Source: Pseudoduganella danionis
GTDB lineage: Bacteria; Pseudomonadota; Gammaproteobacteria; Burkholderiales; Burkholderiaceae_D
DNA length: 64,000 nt
Reading direction: 5' to 3'
NCBI RefSeq assembly: GCF_009720775.1
Contig: NZ_WNKW01000002.1
Coordinates: forward strand, 558,001 to 622,000
Shown here piece after piece: positions 46,906 through 55,665 of the stretch. The notes below the pieces were generated by a model that did not search any database, was not told the DNA's origin, and saw only the letters and a program-made list of their open reading frames with translations. A program made the position numbers and the translations under genes. Position 1 is the first letter of the stretch, and every line of letters starts with the position of its first letter.

Positions 46906-47832
46906 ATGACCACAGCTATTTACAGCCATCCCGATTGCGCCCGTCACGACATGGGCGACTGGCACCCCGAATCTCCGGCGCGCCTGCAGGCGATTGCCGA
47001 CCAATTGATCAGCGCCCATGTGAACGATCTGTTCGAGCACCGCGAAGCACCGCTGGTAGCGCTCAGCGATCTGGAACGCAATCACAGCCGCAATGCCATC
47101 GCCATCGTGCGCGACAACGTACCGGCCGAAGGCGACACCTATCCGATTGATGGCGATACCACGCTGAACCACTATAGCTGGAGCGCTGCCCAGCGCGCTG
47201 CCGGCGCGGCCGTGGCGGCCACGGATGCCGTCATCGATGGCGAAATCGAGAATGCCTTCTGCGCCATCCGTCCGCCCGGTCACCATGCGCGGCCGATCGA
47301 GCCCATGGGCTTCTGCCTGTTCAACAATGTCGCCGTGGCGGCCAAGCATGCGCTTGATGTGCGCGGTCTGGCGCGGGTGGCGGTGGTGGACTTCGATGTC
47401 CATCATGGCAATGGCACGGAAGAAGCGCTGCGTAACGAACCGCGCGCGCTGATGGCGAGCTTCTACCAGCATCCGTTCTACCCCTACACGGAGCCGGAGC
47501 CGATTACTGCGAATCTGGTGAATGTGCCCTTGCCGGCCCGCTCGGGCGGCGAGGAAGTGCGCAAGGTGGTGCTGGAACACTGGCTGCCGGCGCTGCACGC
47601 GTTCAAGCCGGAGATGATTTTTATTTCAGCGGGATTCGATGCGCACCGCGAAGATGAAATCGGCGGCATGGGGCTGGTGGAAGAAGACTATGCGTGGATC
47701 ACGCAGCAGATCATGGCGGTGGCGCGCCAGCATGCGCAGGGCCGCATCGTGAGCTGCCTTGAAGGTGGCTACAACCTGTCGGCACTGGGCCGCAGCGTGG
47801 TAGCGCACCTCAAGGCGCTGGCAGAAATCTAG
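46906..47832 (+). CDS. histone deacetylase family (acetylpolyamine/acetoin-type) amidohydrolase
   Basis: 308 residues. Arginase/deacetylase fold with HDAC class II motifs: HPESPARLQAI, IRPPGHHARPIEPMGFCLFN with the catalytic His pair, VVDFDVHHGNGTEEAL with the zinc Asp and His, FISAGFDAHREDEIGGM. Bacterial members deacetylate acetylpolyamines or small acyl-amides; the true substrate is unknown. I start at the ATG at 46906, giving MTTAIYSHPDC, the usual N-terminus. The stop overlaps that of the convergent OPT transporter gene by 4 bases. Confidence 0.93.
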   Translation: MTTAIYSHPDCARHDMGDWHPESPARLQAIADQLISAHVNDLFEHREAPLVALSDLERNHSRNAIAIVRDNVPAEGDTYPIDGDTTLNHYSWSAAQRAAGAAVAATDAVIDGEIENAFCAIRPPGHHARPIEPMGFCLFNNVAVAAKHALDVRGLARVAVVDFDVHHGNGTEEALRNEPRALMASFYQHPFYPYTEPEPITANLVNVPLPARSGGEEVRKVVLEHWLPALHAFKPEMIFISAGFDAHREDEIGGMGLVEEDYAWITQQIMAVARQHAQGRIVSCLEGGYNLSALGRSVVAHLKALAEI

Positions 47833-49814
47833 TTGACGATGCGTTCGCCCTGACGGGCGGACCAGCGGTACAGACCCCAGACGGCGGCGCTGCCCACGAT
47901 CAGGGCAATGATCATGGTGTGCGATTCGCTGAGGCTGTTGGCTATCGCCAGCGGCTCGCCTTTACCGGACAGCACGATCAGGCCGGCCAGTGCCACATTG
48001 AACAGGCTCTCGCCGACGATGAAGCCCGACATGATCAGCACACCGAGACGCTTGGCCGTTTCGCCGCCCGTCTTGCGTTCCATCGCGCGTTCGAACAGAT
48101 AGCCGGTAATCGCACCAATCACCACTGGCGTAATCACGGCGCTAGGCAGGTAGATGGCCAGACCCACGCCCAGCGGTGGCAGGCTGTATTTGTCATTGCT
48201 GGCTTTCTTGAGCGCGAAGTTAATCAGCACCAGCAGCAGGCCGACCAGCGCGCCGTAGCCGAGCAGATTCCATTGCAGATTGCCGCCGATGACGCCATTG
48301 GCCAGCGTCGAGATCAGCAGCGCCTGCGGTGCGGCCAGCGGCTGGGCGGAAATCGCGTGGGTGTTGGCGGCGCCGACGAAACCGTTGGCGTGGTTGAGCA
48401 GTTCCAGTACGGGCGGCACGACGCAGGAACCGGCGACGACGCCGATCAGCAGGCCGACCTGCTGCTTCCACGGCGTGGCGTCGACTAACTGGCCGGTTTT
48501 CAGATCCTGCAGATTGTCGTTGCCGATCACGGCCACGGCCAGCACCACGGTGGTGACGAACAAGGCGAACGCGATCAGCGCCTGTGCCGTGTTCGGGCCC
48601 AGGATGCTGCGGCCTACCATGCCCACACTGAGTGCAGCACCGAGGATGGTTAGAATGGCGATGCCCGAAACGGGCGAGTTGGAGGAGCCGATCAGGCCTG
48701 CCATGTAGCCGCATACGGCGGCAGCGAACATGCCGGCGATCAGAATGTAGCCGATGCCGACGGCCACCAGCGGCACGCTCAGGCTGGCGATGGTGGTGCC
48801 ATCGAGGAAGCTGGCCAGCAGCCAGCCGGCAGGGGCCATGGAGATCAGGGTAATCAGGCCGACGATGAAGATCGGCAGATCCTGCTCGGTGCGGTCCAGC
48901 GTGACGCCTTCCAGCTTGGCTTTGCGGGCGGTTTCCATGGCCGATTTGAGGCCGCTGAAAATCGGCTTGGCCAGACCGGCCAGCGTGACAATCGCGGCCA
49001 GACCAATCACGCCGGCGCCCATCATGCGCACTTCCTTGGACCAGATGCCCAGCGCGTGGGCCGAAGCTTCCACGCCAGCAGCTGCGGGCGTCAGGCTGGT
49101 CATCAGGGGCACCATGATGCCCCAGGCGATAAGCAGGCCGGCCAGCATGGCGATACCGACGGTAATGCCCATCAGGTGGCCGGCGCCGATCAGGGCCAGC
49201 GAGCTGGAAGCGCCGATGCCGGTCGCGCCGCTGCCGGTACGGAAGTAGATTGCTACTTCGGCGGCCATGAATTTGATGGCGCCGCCGGCGGCAAATGCGG
49301 CCGATGCCAGACTGCCCCAGATCACGGCCCACAGGCCGGCTTTGCCTTCTTCGGCGCCGGAACGCGAGGCCATGCCCACTTTCAGTACTTCGGCCGCAGC
49401 CACGCCTTCAGGGTAGGGCAGGTCCGATTGCGACACGAGGGCGCGGCGCAGCGGCATGGTGTACATCACACCGAGCACGCCGCCCACGGCGCAGGCGCCG
49501 AATACGGGCCAGAACGGTACTTGCTCCCACCAGCCTATCATGATCAGGCCGGGCAGCACGAAGATCACGGAGGCCAGCGTGCCGGCCGCCGAGGCGATGG
49601 TCTGGACGATGTTATTTTCCTGGATGGTGGCGTCCTTGAAGGCGCTCAGCAAAGCCATGGAAATCACGGCCGCAGGAATCGAGGTGGCGAAGGTCAGGCC
49701 TACTTTGAGGCCCAGATAGACCTGCGCGGCGGTGAATACCAGCGTAATCAGTATCCCCAGGATGATGCCACGCAGGGTGATTTCCTTCGGGTTGGACGGT
49801 GCAGCTATGCTCAT
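47829..49814 (-). CDS. OPT family oligopeptide transporter
   Basis: 661 residues with about 14-16 hydrophobic helices. N-terminal ITLRGIILGILITLVFTAA, then PYPEGVAAAEVLKVG and ISSSNSPVSG-like loops typical of the OPT superfamily (bacterial YSL/OPT branch). Proton-coupled uptake of oligopeptides or metal-chelate complexes at the inner membrane is the family role; substrate unknown here. I start at the ATG at 49812-49814 because GGAG is 8 bases upstream; a GTG nine bases earlier is less likely. Gly-rich loops dominate and no signal peptide is needed. Confidence 0.9.
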   Translation of the reverse strand: MSIAAPSNPKEITLRGIILGILITLVFTAAQVYLGLKVGLTFATSIPAAVISMALLSAFKDATIQENNIVQTIASAAGTLASVIFVLPGLIMIGWWEQVPFWPVFGACAVGGVLGVMYTMPLRRALVSQSDLPYPEGVAAAEVLKVGMASRSGAEEGKAGLWAVIWGSLASAAFAAGGAIKFMAAEVAIYFRTGSGATGIGASSSLALIGAGHLMGITVGIAMLAGLLIAWGIMVPLMTSLTPAAAGVEASAHALGIWSKEVRMMGAGVIGLAAIVTLAGLAKPIFSGLKSAMETARKAKLEGVTLDRTEQDLPIFIVGLITLISMAPAGWLLASFLDGTTIASLSVPLVAVGIGYILIAGMFAAAVCGYMAGLIGSSNSPVSGIAILTILGAALSVGMVGRSILGPNTAQALIAFALFVTTVVLAVAVIGNDNLQDLKTGQLVDATPWKQQVGLLIGVVAGSCVVPPVLELLNHANGFVGAANTHAISAQPLAAPQALLISTLANGVIGGNLQWNLLGYGALVGLLLVLINFALKKASNDKYSLPPLGVGLAIYLPSAVITPVVIGAITGYLFERAMERKTGGETAKRLGVLIMSGFIVGESLFNVALAGLIVLSGKGEPLAIANSLSESHTMIIALIVGSAAVWGLYRWSARQGERIVN

Positions 49815-49947
49815 CTTCAGCACTCCGGTCGAAAAATAAATATTGTAGATATGGTTAGAAACGGCAAAAGCGACCCATCATATCCGAAAGCTGCACGGCT
49901 CAGCAGGTAAAATAGCGGATTGTCAGAACGTTTTAGAAGGTCAGAGC

Positions 49948-50898
49948 ATGTCGATACAATGGTTCCCTGGGCATATGAACGCTGCCAAGAAGAAGGCGGC
50001 CGAGCAGATGGAGAACACCGATCTGGTGATCGAGGTGGTCGATGCGCGGCTGCCCGAGGCCAGCACCAACCCCATGGTGCTGGAGTTGCGCAAGTTCCGC
50101 CAGCGCCCGTGCCTGAAGATCATTAACAAGGTCGATCTGGCCGATCCGGCTGCGACGGCAGCGTGGGTGGCCTATTACAACGCGCAGGAAGGCGTGAGCG
50201 CGTATGCCATGACCACCAAAAAGCCGGCCGATGTGGCGCGCATACCCGAGCTGGCGCGCGCGCTGGCGCCGCACCGCGGCGTGCCGACCAAGCCGCTGCG
50301 CATCATGATCATGGGTATCCCCAACGTGGGCAAATCGACCCTGATGAACGCGCTGCTGAAGAAGCGCGTGGCCAAAGTGGGCGACGAGCCGGCTGTGACA
50401 AAACAGCAACAGAAGCTGTACCTGGATAAGAACACCATTCTGGTCGATACGCCCGGCATGCTGTGGCCTAAGATCGCCATGCCTAGCGATGGCCTGATGC
50501 TGGCGGCCAGCCACGCAGTGGGCACCAATGCCGTGATCGAAGAGGAAGTGGCCGTATTCCTCGCTGATGAACTGCTGCAGTCCTACCCGCAGTTGCTGGT
50601 GGCGCGCTACGGCTTCAAGGAGATCGAGAGCATGGACGGCATCGCCGTGGTGGAAGGCATCGCTGCACGGCGCGGCTTCCGCCAGAAGGGCGGCGATCTG
50701 GATTTCGAAAAAGCCTCGCACGTCTTCCTCGGCGACTACCGCAGCGGTGCGCTAGGCCGCATTTCGCTGGAAACGCCGACTAGCCGCGCCCTGCGCCTCG
50801 AGCAGTTTGCTGCCGCTGAAGCTGCCCGTCTGGCCGAGAAGGCCGCCAAGGAAGCTGAGAAAGCCGAGAAGGCTGCACGCGGCAAGCGCGGCACCTAA
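49948..50898 (+). CDS. ylqF: ribosome biogenesis GTPase YlqF/RbgA
   Basis: 316 residues, circularly permuted GTPase: G4 (INKVD) precedes G1 (GIPNVGKSTLMNAL) and G3 (VDTPGML). N-terminal SIQWFPGHMNAAKKKAAEQM is the family signature. RbgA assists late 50S subunit assembly. The C-terminal helical part (YGFKEIESMDGIAVVEGI...) includes an Ala/Glu/Lys-rich tail (EAARLAEKAAKEAEKAEKAA). Single gene; AGGTCAGAGC upstream gives a weak ribosome-binding site. Confidence 0.95.
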   Translation: MSIQWFPGHMNAAKKKAAEQMENTDLVIEVVDARLPEASTNPMVLELRKFRQRPCLKIINKVDLADPAATAAWVAYYNAQEGVSAYAMTTKKPADVARIPELARALAPHRGVPTKPLRIMIMGIPNVGKSTLMNALLKKRVAKVGDEPAVTKQQQKLYLDKNTILVDTPGMLWPKIAMPSDGLMLAASHAVGTNAVIEEEVAVFLADELLQSYPQLLVARYGFKEIESMDGIAVVEGIAARRGFRQKGGDLDFEKASHVFLGDYRSGALGRISLETPTSRALRLEQFAAAEAARLAEKAAKEAEKAEKAARGKRGT

Positions 50899-50907
50899 GG
50901 TAGCCGC

Positions 50908-51087
50908 TCAGTTCTGGCGCTGGCGGTAAATCTGCAGGGCGACCAGTGAGGCCGCCATAAAGCAGGAGAACACCAGGCTGCGTCCCCAGTGATAGTCTGT
51001 GGGATCGCCCAGTGTGTGGACGTAAATCAGGTTGCCGCACAGGCCGCCCAGCATGGCCAGTGCAAAATTGCGCACATTCCGTTTCAT
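50908..51087 (-). CDS. small two-helix membrane protein, 59 aa
   Basis: Read directly from the sequence; below common ORF cut-offs. ATG at 51085-51087, TGA at 50908-50910. The product starts MKRNVRNFALAMLGGLCGNL and ends ALQIYRQRQN. Two hydrophobic stretches (about 8-24 and 38-52) are separated by a polar loop with HTLGDPTDYHWG, and both ends are basic. It looks like an inner-membrane hairpin protein. No family recognised. It is convergent with ylqF, 9 bases apart, and downstream of the same-strand GFA gene. Confidence 0.7.
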   Translation of the reverse strand: MKRNVRNFALAMLGGLCGNLIYVHTLGDPTDYHWGRSLVFSCFMAASLVALQIYRQRQN

Positions 51088-51117
51088 GTCATTCTCGCGT
51101 TAAGCAGTGGCGCGATT

Positions 51118-51549
51118 CTAGCCGATGGCGGGGCGGTAGTGCAGATGCCCCGCTACGACAGGGCCTGTTGCGGCGCTATCTTTTGGATGGAGCTGGCCCT
51201 CGTTGACGGGCACCACCGCGAAGTCGAAGGGGCTGATGCCTTCCAGGCAGGCCACATTGACACCATACTGCTGCGGATTGGAGCGGCGCTGGTGGTGCGT
51301 ATAGATGCCGCATTTCGAACAGAAGTAGTGCTTGGCCTGCATGGTGTTGAACTGGTACAGCGTCAGTGCATCGGCGCCGGCCGTGATGGTGATATCGGCC
51401 AGACTGGCCGACACGGCCACTGCACCGCGCATGCGACAGTAGGAACAATTGCAGCGCCGCGCAGTTTTCAGACCATCCGTGAGCCTGACGTGAAACTGCA
51501 CCGTGCCGCAATGACAGGCGCCGTGGGCCTCCTTGATTTCCATATCCAT
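51118..51549 (-). CDS. GFA family protein (glutathione-dependent formaldehyde-activating-like)
   Basis: 143 residues with the Mss4-like zinc fold. Metal cysteines are in GACHCGTVQF, RRCNCSYCRMRG and YFCSKCGIYTHH. The fold binds one or two zinc ions; members are mostly of unknown enzymology, some linked to formaldehyde-glutathione chemistry. The ATG at 51549 is supported by GGAG about 9 bases upstream. It may be co-transcribed with the downstream 59-residue membrane protein (30-base gap). Confidence 0.93.
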   Translation of the reverse strand: MDMEIKEAHGACHCGTVQFHVRLTDGLKTARRCNCSYCRMRGAVAVSASLADITITAGADALTLYQFNTMQAKHYFCSKCGIYTHHQRRSNPQQYGVNVACLEGISPFDFAVVPVNEGQLHPKDSAATGPVVAGHLHYRPAIG

Positions 51550-51708
51550 TCGATCTGCTCCGCGTTAGCTGCTTGTGCTCGGGTTGTGCTCGGGTTGTGC
51601 TCTGTTACTGGCGCTGGCACTATAGCGCGAATTCCACTGCGAGGTCTGCCTTGTGCGATCCGGCCTGTGTCGCCGGTGGGAAGCCATCCCCTCCAATTTT
51701 TTTAAACG

Positions 51709-52467
51709 ATGAAGCCGATTTCTTTCACCATACTGCTGGCTGCAGCGCCATTGGCCTATGGCGCCGCCACGACCTGCAATCTTCTGGCGGAAAGCGCCAA
51801 CGATAGCGTGATCCGGCAGGAAGGCCAGTGCGATATCGCCACCTCGCCGATGTCGACTTTCAAGCTCGCTATCAGCCTGATGGCGTATGACGCGCAAATA
51901 CTGGTGGACGAACATCAGCCGGTGTGGCCGTTCAAGCCCGGCTACGTGGATTGGCGCGCGGAGTGGAAGCAGGATATCGCTCCGGCCCAGTGGATGGCAT
52001 GGTCAGTCGTCTGGTATTCGCAGCAGATTACCCAGCGTCTCGGTGAGCAGCGCCTGGTCCGCTATGTGCGGCAGTTCAGCTACGGTAATCAGGACGTTGC
52101 AGGTGGCTTGACCAAGGCGTGGTTGAATTCCTCGCTGCAGATTACGCCGCGCGGACAACTGGCTTTTCTGGGCCGGCTGGTGCGGCGCGAACTGGGCGTG
52201 ACGGCACAGGCTTACATGATGACCGCACAGATTGCGCACCACGGCAAGCTGGCGAATGGCTGGGAAGTGGTTGGCAAGACCGGGGCGGGTAGCTATGGTG
52301 CGCACGGCAAGCTAGGTTGGTATGTGGGCTGGGCCAGCAAATCAGGGCGCACCGTCACGTTCGTGCAGCAGCGGCTCGAAAGTGACGAGGCGCTGGATGG
52401 CCCGGCCGGTTTCCGTGCGCGCGATGCCATGCTGGCACAGTTGCCCGCATGGCTGGACGCACTGTAG
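51709..52467 (+). CDS. class D (OXA-type) beta-lactamase
   Basis: 252 residues. Signal peptide MKPISFTILLAAAPLAYG. All class D motifs are present: S49-T-F-K52 (nucleophile Ser, carboxylatable Lys), S99-V-V101, Y125-G-N127 and K190-T-G192; WPFKPGY and WLNSSLQIT are also typical. It hydrolyses beta-lactams in the periplasm via an acyl-Ser intermediate. The overall look is nearest to chromosomal OXA-12/OXA-29-like enzymes, but I cannot assign an allele or spectrum. There is no insertion sequence, integron site or LysR neighbour, so it appears native to the chromosome. Convergent with ygiD, one base between the stops. The ribosome-binding site is poor. Confidence 0.93.
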   Translation: MKPISFTILLAAAPLAYGAATTCNLLAESANDSVIRQEGQCDIATSPMSTFKLAISLMAYDAQILVDEHQPVWPFKPGYVDWRAEWKQDIAPAQWMAWSVVWYSQQITQRLGEQRLVRYVRQFSYGNQDVAGGLTKAWLNSSLQITPRGQLAFLGRLVRRELGVTAQAYMMTAQIAHHGKLANGWEVVGKTGAGSYGAHGKLGWYVGWASKSGRTVTFVQQRLESDEALDGPAGFRARDAMLAQLPAWLDAL

Positions 52468-52468
52468 G

Positions 52469-53266
52469 CTAGCCGAAGCGGAAGCTGCTTACGGCCAGCG
52501 CACCCATGAAAGCATCCTCGTGATAGGGCACGCTGGCAGCATCATTTTCGGCAGCTCCCAGCACCACCATCAGCGGCAGCAAGTGTTCTTCGCGCGGGTG
52601 TGCCATGCGTGCGGCCGGCGCTTTTTCCCATTCCAGCAGCGCGGCCGTGCGTTGGGCTGGCGGCAATGCCATGCTGGTGCGCAGCCAGTCGTCAAACGCC
52701 TTTGCTGCCGCAGCACCCTGGGCGTTGAAAGCGCGCAGATTGTGGAAACTCAGGCCGCTACCGATGATTAACACGCCCTGTTCGCGCAGCGGTGCCAGCA
52801 AGCGGCCGACCTGTACGTGTGCCAGCGGATCGAGATCATGGCGCAGCGATAGCTGGACGATGGGCATGTCCGCTTGCGGATAGGCTGGATACAGCGCGCT
52901 GAAAGTGCCATGGTCGAAGCCACGCTGCTCGTCCAGCACAGCAGGGAAGCCGCCCGCGTCGAGCAGTTGCTTGACCTGCGCGGCCAGTGCCGGATCACCG
53001 GGCGCCGGATACTGCACTGCATAGGTGTGCGGCGGGAAGCCGCCGTAGTCATAGATCATCGGCGGCTTGGCCGAAGAGGACAGCATGAACTGGCGCCCCT
53101 CCCAGTGAGCCGTAATGACCAGCAGGGCTTTCGGCTTGGCCGGCAGTTCGGACGGCAGGGCGCGCAGCGAGGCGTCCAGCCTGGCGTACAGATGCCCGAC
53201 CTGATCCATCATGAACGGCCAGGGGCCGCCGCCGTGGGACAGAAAATAGGTAGGCAGGGTAGACAT
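52469..53266 (-). CDS. ygiD: extradiol (class III) ring-cleavage dioxygenase, YgiD/DODA type
   Basis: 265 residues. N-terminal YFLSHGGGPWPFM, metal His in ITAHWEG and GSGLSFHNLRAF, and catalytic region around GFDHGTFSALYP. YgiD/DODA proteins open catechol-type rings (DOPA 4,5-dioxygenase in E. coli YgiD, zinc- or iron-dependent). The natural substrate here is unknown. Divergent from the cobalamin riboswitch/btuB operon across a 182-base gap that has no clear operator. Confidence 0.92.
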   Translation of the reverse strand: MSTLPTYFLSHGGGPWPFMMDQVGHLYARLDASLRALPSELPAKPKALLVITAHWEGRQFMLSSSAKPPMIYDYGGFPPHTYAVQYPAPGDPALAAQVKQLLDAGGFPAVLDEQRGFDHGTFSALYPAYPQADMPIVQLSLRHDLDPLAHVQVGRLLAPLREQGVLIIGSGLSFHNLRAFNAQGAAAAKAFDDWLRTSMALPPAQRTAALLEWEKAPAARMAHPREEHLLPLMVVLGAAENDAASVPYHEDAFMGALAVSSFRFG

Positions 53267-53448
53267 GAGCAGACTCCGTTGGAATGATGCCCATAACTAT
53301 AAGGACGGCAGCCTGCCTTATCAATCCATGAAATGTCGATAGATTCGATCTAAATAGTTAATCGTAGCGCCGCCACTGCCGGTGCAACGGCCCGGCACAG
53401 CCTCCGGCAAAAGCGCCTGCGCGCGCGCAGACGCGTATAATGCGCGGG
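53267..53448. other. ygiD / btuB intergenic region upstream of the riboswitch
   Basis: AT-rich stretch at 53320-53365 (ATGTCGATAGATTCGATC, then TAAATAGTTAAT) likely holds both divergent promoters; no hexamer pair at proper spacing could be fixed. GC-rich from 53368 on. Confidence 0.45.
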
Positions 53449-53604
53449 TTTTGGTGCTTGTCAGCGTGTTCGCGCTGGCAGTTAAACGGGAAACACAGGG
53501 CCGTGCGCGCTTGCCAGCGCTGCGGCTAAGGTGTGCTGCCCCCGCAACGGTAACGCATGGCGCAATCAGCGCCGTGCCAGCCCGGATACCGGCCAGACAG
53601 GGGG
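53449..53604 (+). promoter_or_regulatory. cobalamin (AdoCbl) riboswitch
   Basis: Conserved blocks in order: GGTGC near 53453, the TTAAACGGGAAACACAG-type core at 53482-53498, GCTGCCCCCGCAACGGTAA (B12 box) at 53535-53553, and GCCCGGATACCGGCC ending about 53594. It sits directly upstream of btuB, where B12-bound RNA normally blocks translation or transcription of the uptake genes. Exact ends are approximate. Confidence 0.95.
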
Positions 53605-53689
53605 AAGCGTGCAGGTGCTGCCTGTGCGTCTTCCGTACACTTCCGGCTTGCGGGGACGCAGGCGGATGCCTCTTTTGGAACTGAATCTC

Positions 53690-55657
53690 ATGCCTGTATT
53701 CCCTCCACGCCGGCTCGCTGCAGCCGTGGCTCTCTGCTTTACTTCCCTTACTCCGCTGGCCGCTCTGGCTCAGGAAATCGTTGCTGCGCAGGTCGCGCAG
53801 GTGCTGGCACCGGTGATCGTCACCGGCTCGCGCTTTGATGCCGATCCGGCGCTGGCACCTATCGGTGCAGTGGTAATTCATGCCGAAGATATCCAGCGCG
53901 CGGGCGTGAGCGACGTGAATGCCGCCATCCGCAAGATCGGCGGCGTGTATGGCCGCCAGAGCCTCGACGGCAGCCCCGATTTCAGTCTGGACCTGCGCGG
54001 CTTCGGCACCAATAGCAGTCAGAATATGGTGATCGTGCTCGATGGCGTGCGCCTGTCGGAAAATGAACTGAGTAATGCCATCCTGTCCACCATTCCTATC
54101 GACAGCGTGGAACGCATCGAAATCACCCGTGGTGGCGCCAGTGTGCTGTACGGCGATGGCGCCACGGGCGGCGTAGTCAACATCGTTACGCGCCGTCCGG
54201 TGAAGTTCAGCCGCCGTGGCACGATGTTTGTGGAAGGCGGCCAGTTCGGCGCGGGCGAATTGCGCCTGTCCGGTGCGCACGCATGGGAGGGCTTTGCGGC
54301 CGATGCCACGCTCGATACCCAGCGTACCGACAACTACCGCGATAACAACGTATTCAAGCAGACCCAGTTCGCCGGTGGCGCACAGTGGTTCGATGACGCG
54401 GGCCGGGCCGGCTTCCGTTACGAGGGCGCGCGTCAGGACATGGGCTTGCCCGGTTCGCTGACGGCCCAGCAGTTCGCCAGCAATCCGCGTCAGGCCAGTA
54501 CGCCCAACGACGCCGCCAGCCTCGATAGCGACCGCCTGACTGTCTTCGGCCAGCGCCATTTTGGCGCCTATGACGTGGCGGCTGATCTGTCCTACCGTAA
54601 GAAGCACAGCAAGGGCACTTACTACAGCCCATCCCTGTATGTGATGGAGTATGACAGCAAGCAGACCCAGTTCTCGCCGCGTGTGCGCCATCTGGGCAAT
54701 GTGGCTGGTCTGCTCAACGAGACGGTAGCCGGCGTCGATCTGATGTACTGGACCCGTGTGGCCACGAGCAGCTATTCGGCTGACGCCAACCAGCACTCCA
54801 AGGCCATCTATCTGCGCGATGAACTGCGCTTCGATGCAGCCCATCAGGGCCGTATTTCGGCGGGTGTGCGGCGCGAACTGTTCGACAAGAATTTCCGCGA
54901 TCCGTTCGGCTATGGCAGTAAGGCCTACAGCGCGGTGCAGGCGGTGAATGCATGGGAACTGCAGGCCAGCTATATGCCGCTGGCGCATACCACGGTATTC
55001 GGCAAGGCTGGCCAGAGCTACCGTCTGGCTACCTCGGACGAAAATGCTTACCCGCAGAAGAAAAATCAGCCGCTGGAAGCGCAGCAGTCGCACGATCTTG
55101 AACTGGGTGCCAGTTACGCCAGCGCGCTGCAGAAACTGACGGCGCGCGTGTTCCGTCACCAACTGGTCAACGAGATCTTCTACGACCAGTCGGTCTACGC
55201 CAATGTCAATCTGGCGCCGACCCGCCGTCAGGGCTTCGAGCTCGATGCAGAACAGCGCATCAACGCCGACTGGACGCTGAACGGCCACTACCAGCACGTG
55301 GATGCCAGCTTCACCGAAGGCAGCAACAACGGCAAGCAGATGGTACTGGTGCCAAAGAACACGCTGAGTGCACGTATTAGCTGGACGCCAGCCAGCGGCC
55401 AGACGGCCGATCTGGGCGCCCAGTGGGTCGATAGCCAGCGCTTTGGTAACGACTTCACCAACCAGTGCAACGCACGCATTCCAAGCTACACCACGTTCGA
55501 TGCCCGCTATGCGCGCACCTACGGCCAGTGGGAAGTGGCAGTGCAGGGTTTGAACCTGACGGACAAGCACTACTACTCGCAGGCCTTCGACTGCAACGGT
55601 GCGATCTATCCGGCTGATGGCCGCCAGTTCAAGCTGTCCGCGCGTTACACCTTCTGA
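53690..55657 (+). CDS. btuB: TonB-dependent vitamin B12 receptor
   Basis: 655 residues. Signal peptide ending ALAQ, TonB-box-like segment (VIVTGS), plug domain (DLRGFGTNSSQNMVIVLDGVRL, GASVLYGDGATGGVVNIVTRRP) and a 22-strand-type barrel ending in ...LSARYTF with the usual terminal aromatic. The riboswitch upstream and btuF downstream assign cobalamin as ligand. I start at the ATG at 53690 with GGAA about 9 bases upstream; an ATG at 53666 would add eight residues before the signal peptide. btuF begins 8 bases after the stop. Confidence 0.93.
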   Translation: MPVFPPRRLAAAVALCFTSLTPLAALAQEIVAAQVAQVLAPVIVTGSRFDADPALAPIGAVVIHAEDIQRAGVSDVNAAIRKIGGVYGRQSLDGSPDFSLDLRGFGTNSSQNMVIVLDGVRLSENELSNAILSTIPIDSVERIEITRGGASVLYGDGATGGVVNIVTRRPVKFSRRGTMFVEGGQFGAGELRLSGAHAWEGFAADATLDTQRTDNYRDNNVFKQTQFAGGAQWFDDAGRAGFRYEGARQDMGLPGSLTAQQFASNPRQASTPNDAASLDSDRLTVFGQRHFGAYDVAADLSYRKKHSKGTYYSPSLYVMEYDSKQTQFSPRVRHLGNVAGLLNETVAGVDLMYWTRVATSSYSADANQHSKAIYLRDELRFDAAHQGRISAGVRRELFDKNFRDPFGYGSKAYSAVQAVNAWELQASYMPLAHTTVFGKAGQSYRLATSDENAYPQKKNQPLEAQQSHDLELGASYASALQKLTARVFRHQLVNEIFYDQSVYANVNLAPTRRQGFELDAEQRINADWTLNGHYQHVDASFTEGSNNGKQMVLVPKNTLSARISWTPASGQTADLGAQWVDSQRFGNDFTNQCNARIPSYTTFDARYARTYGQWEVAVQGLNLTDKHYYSQAFDCNGAIYPADGRQFKLSARYTF

Positions 55658-55665
55658 GCTAGACC

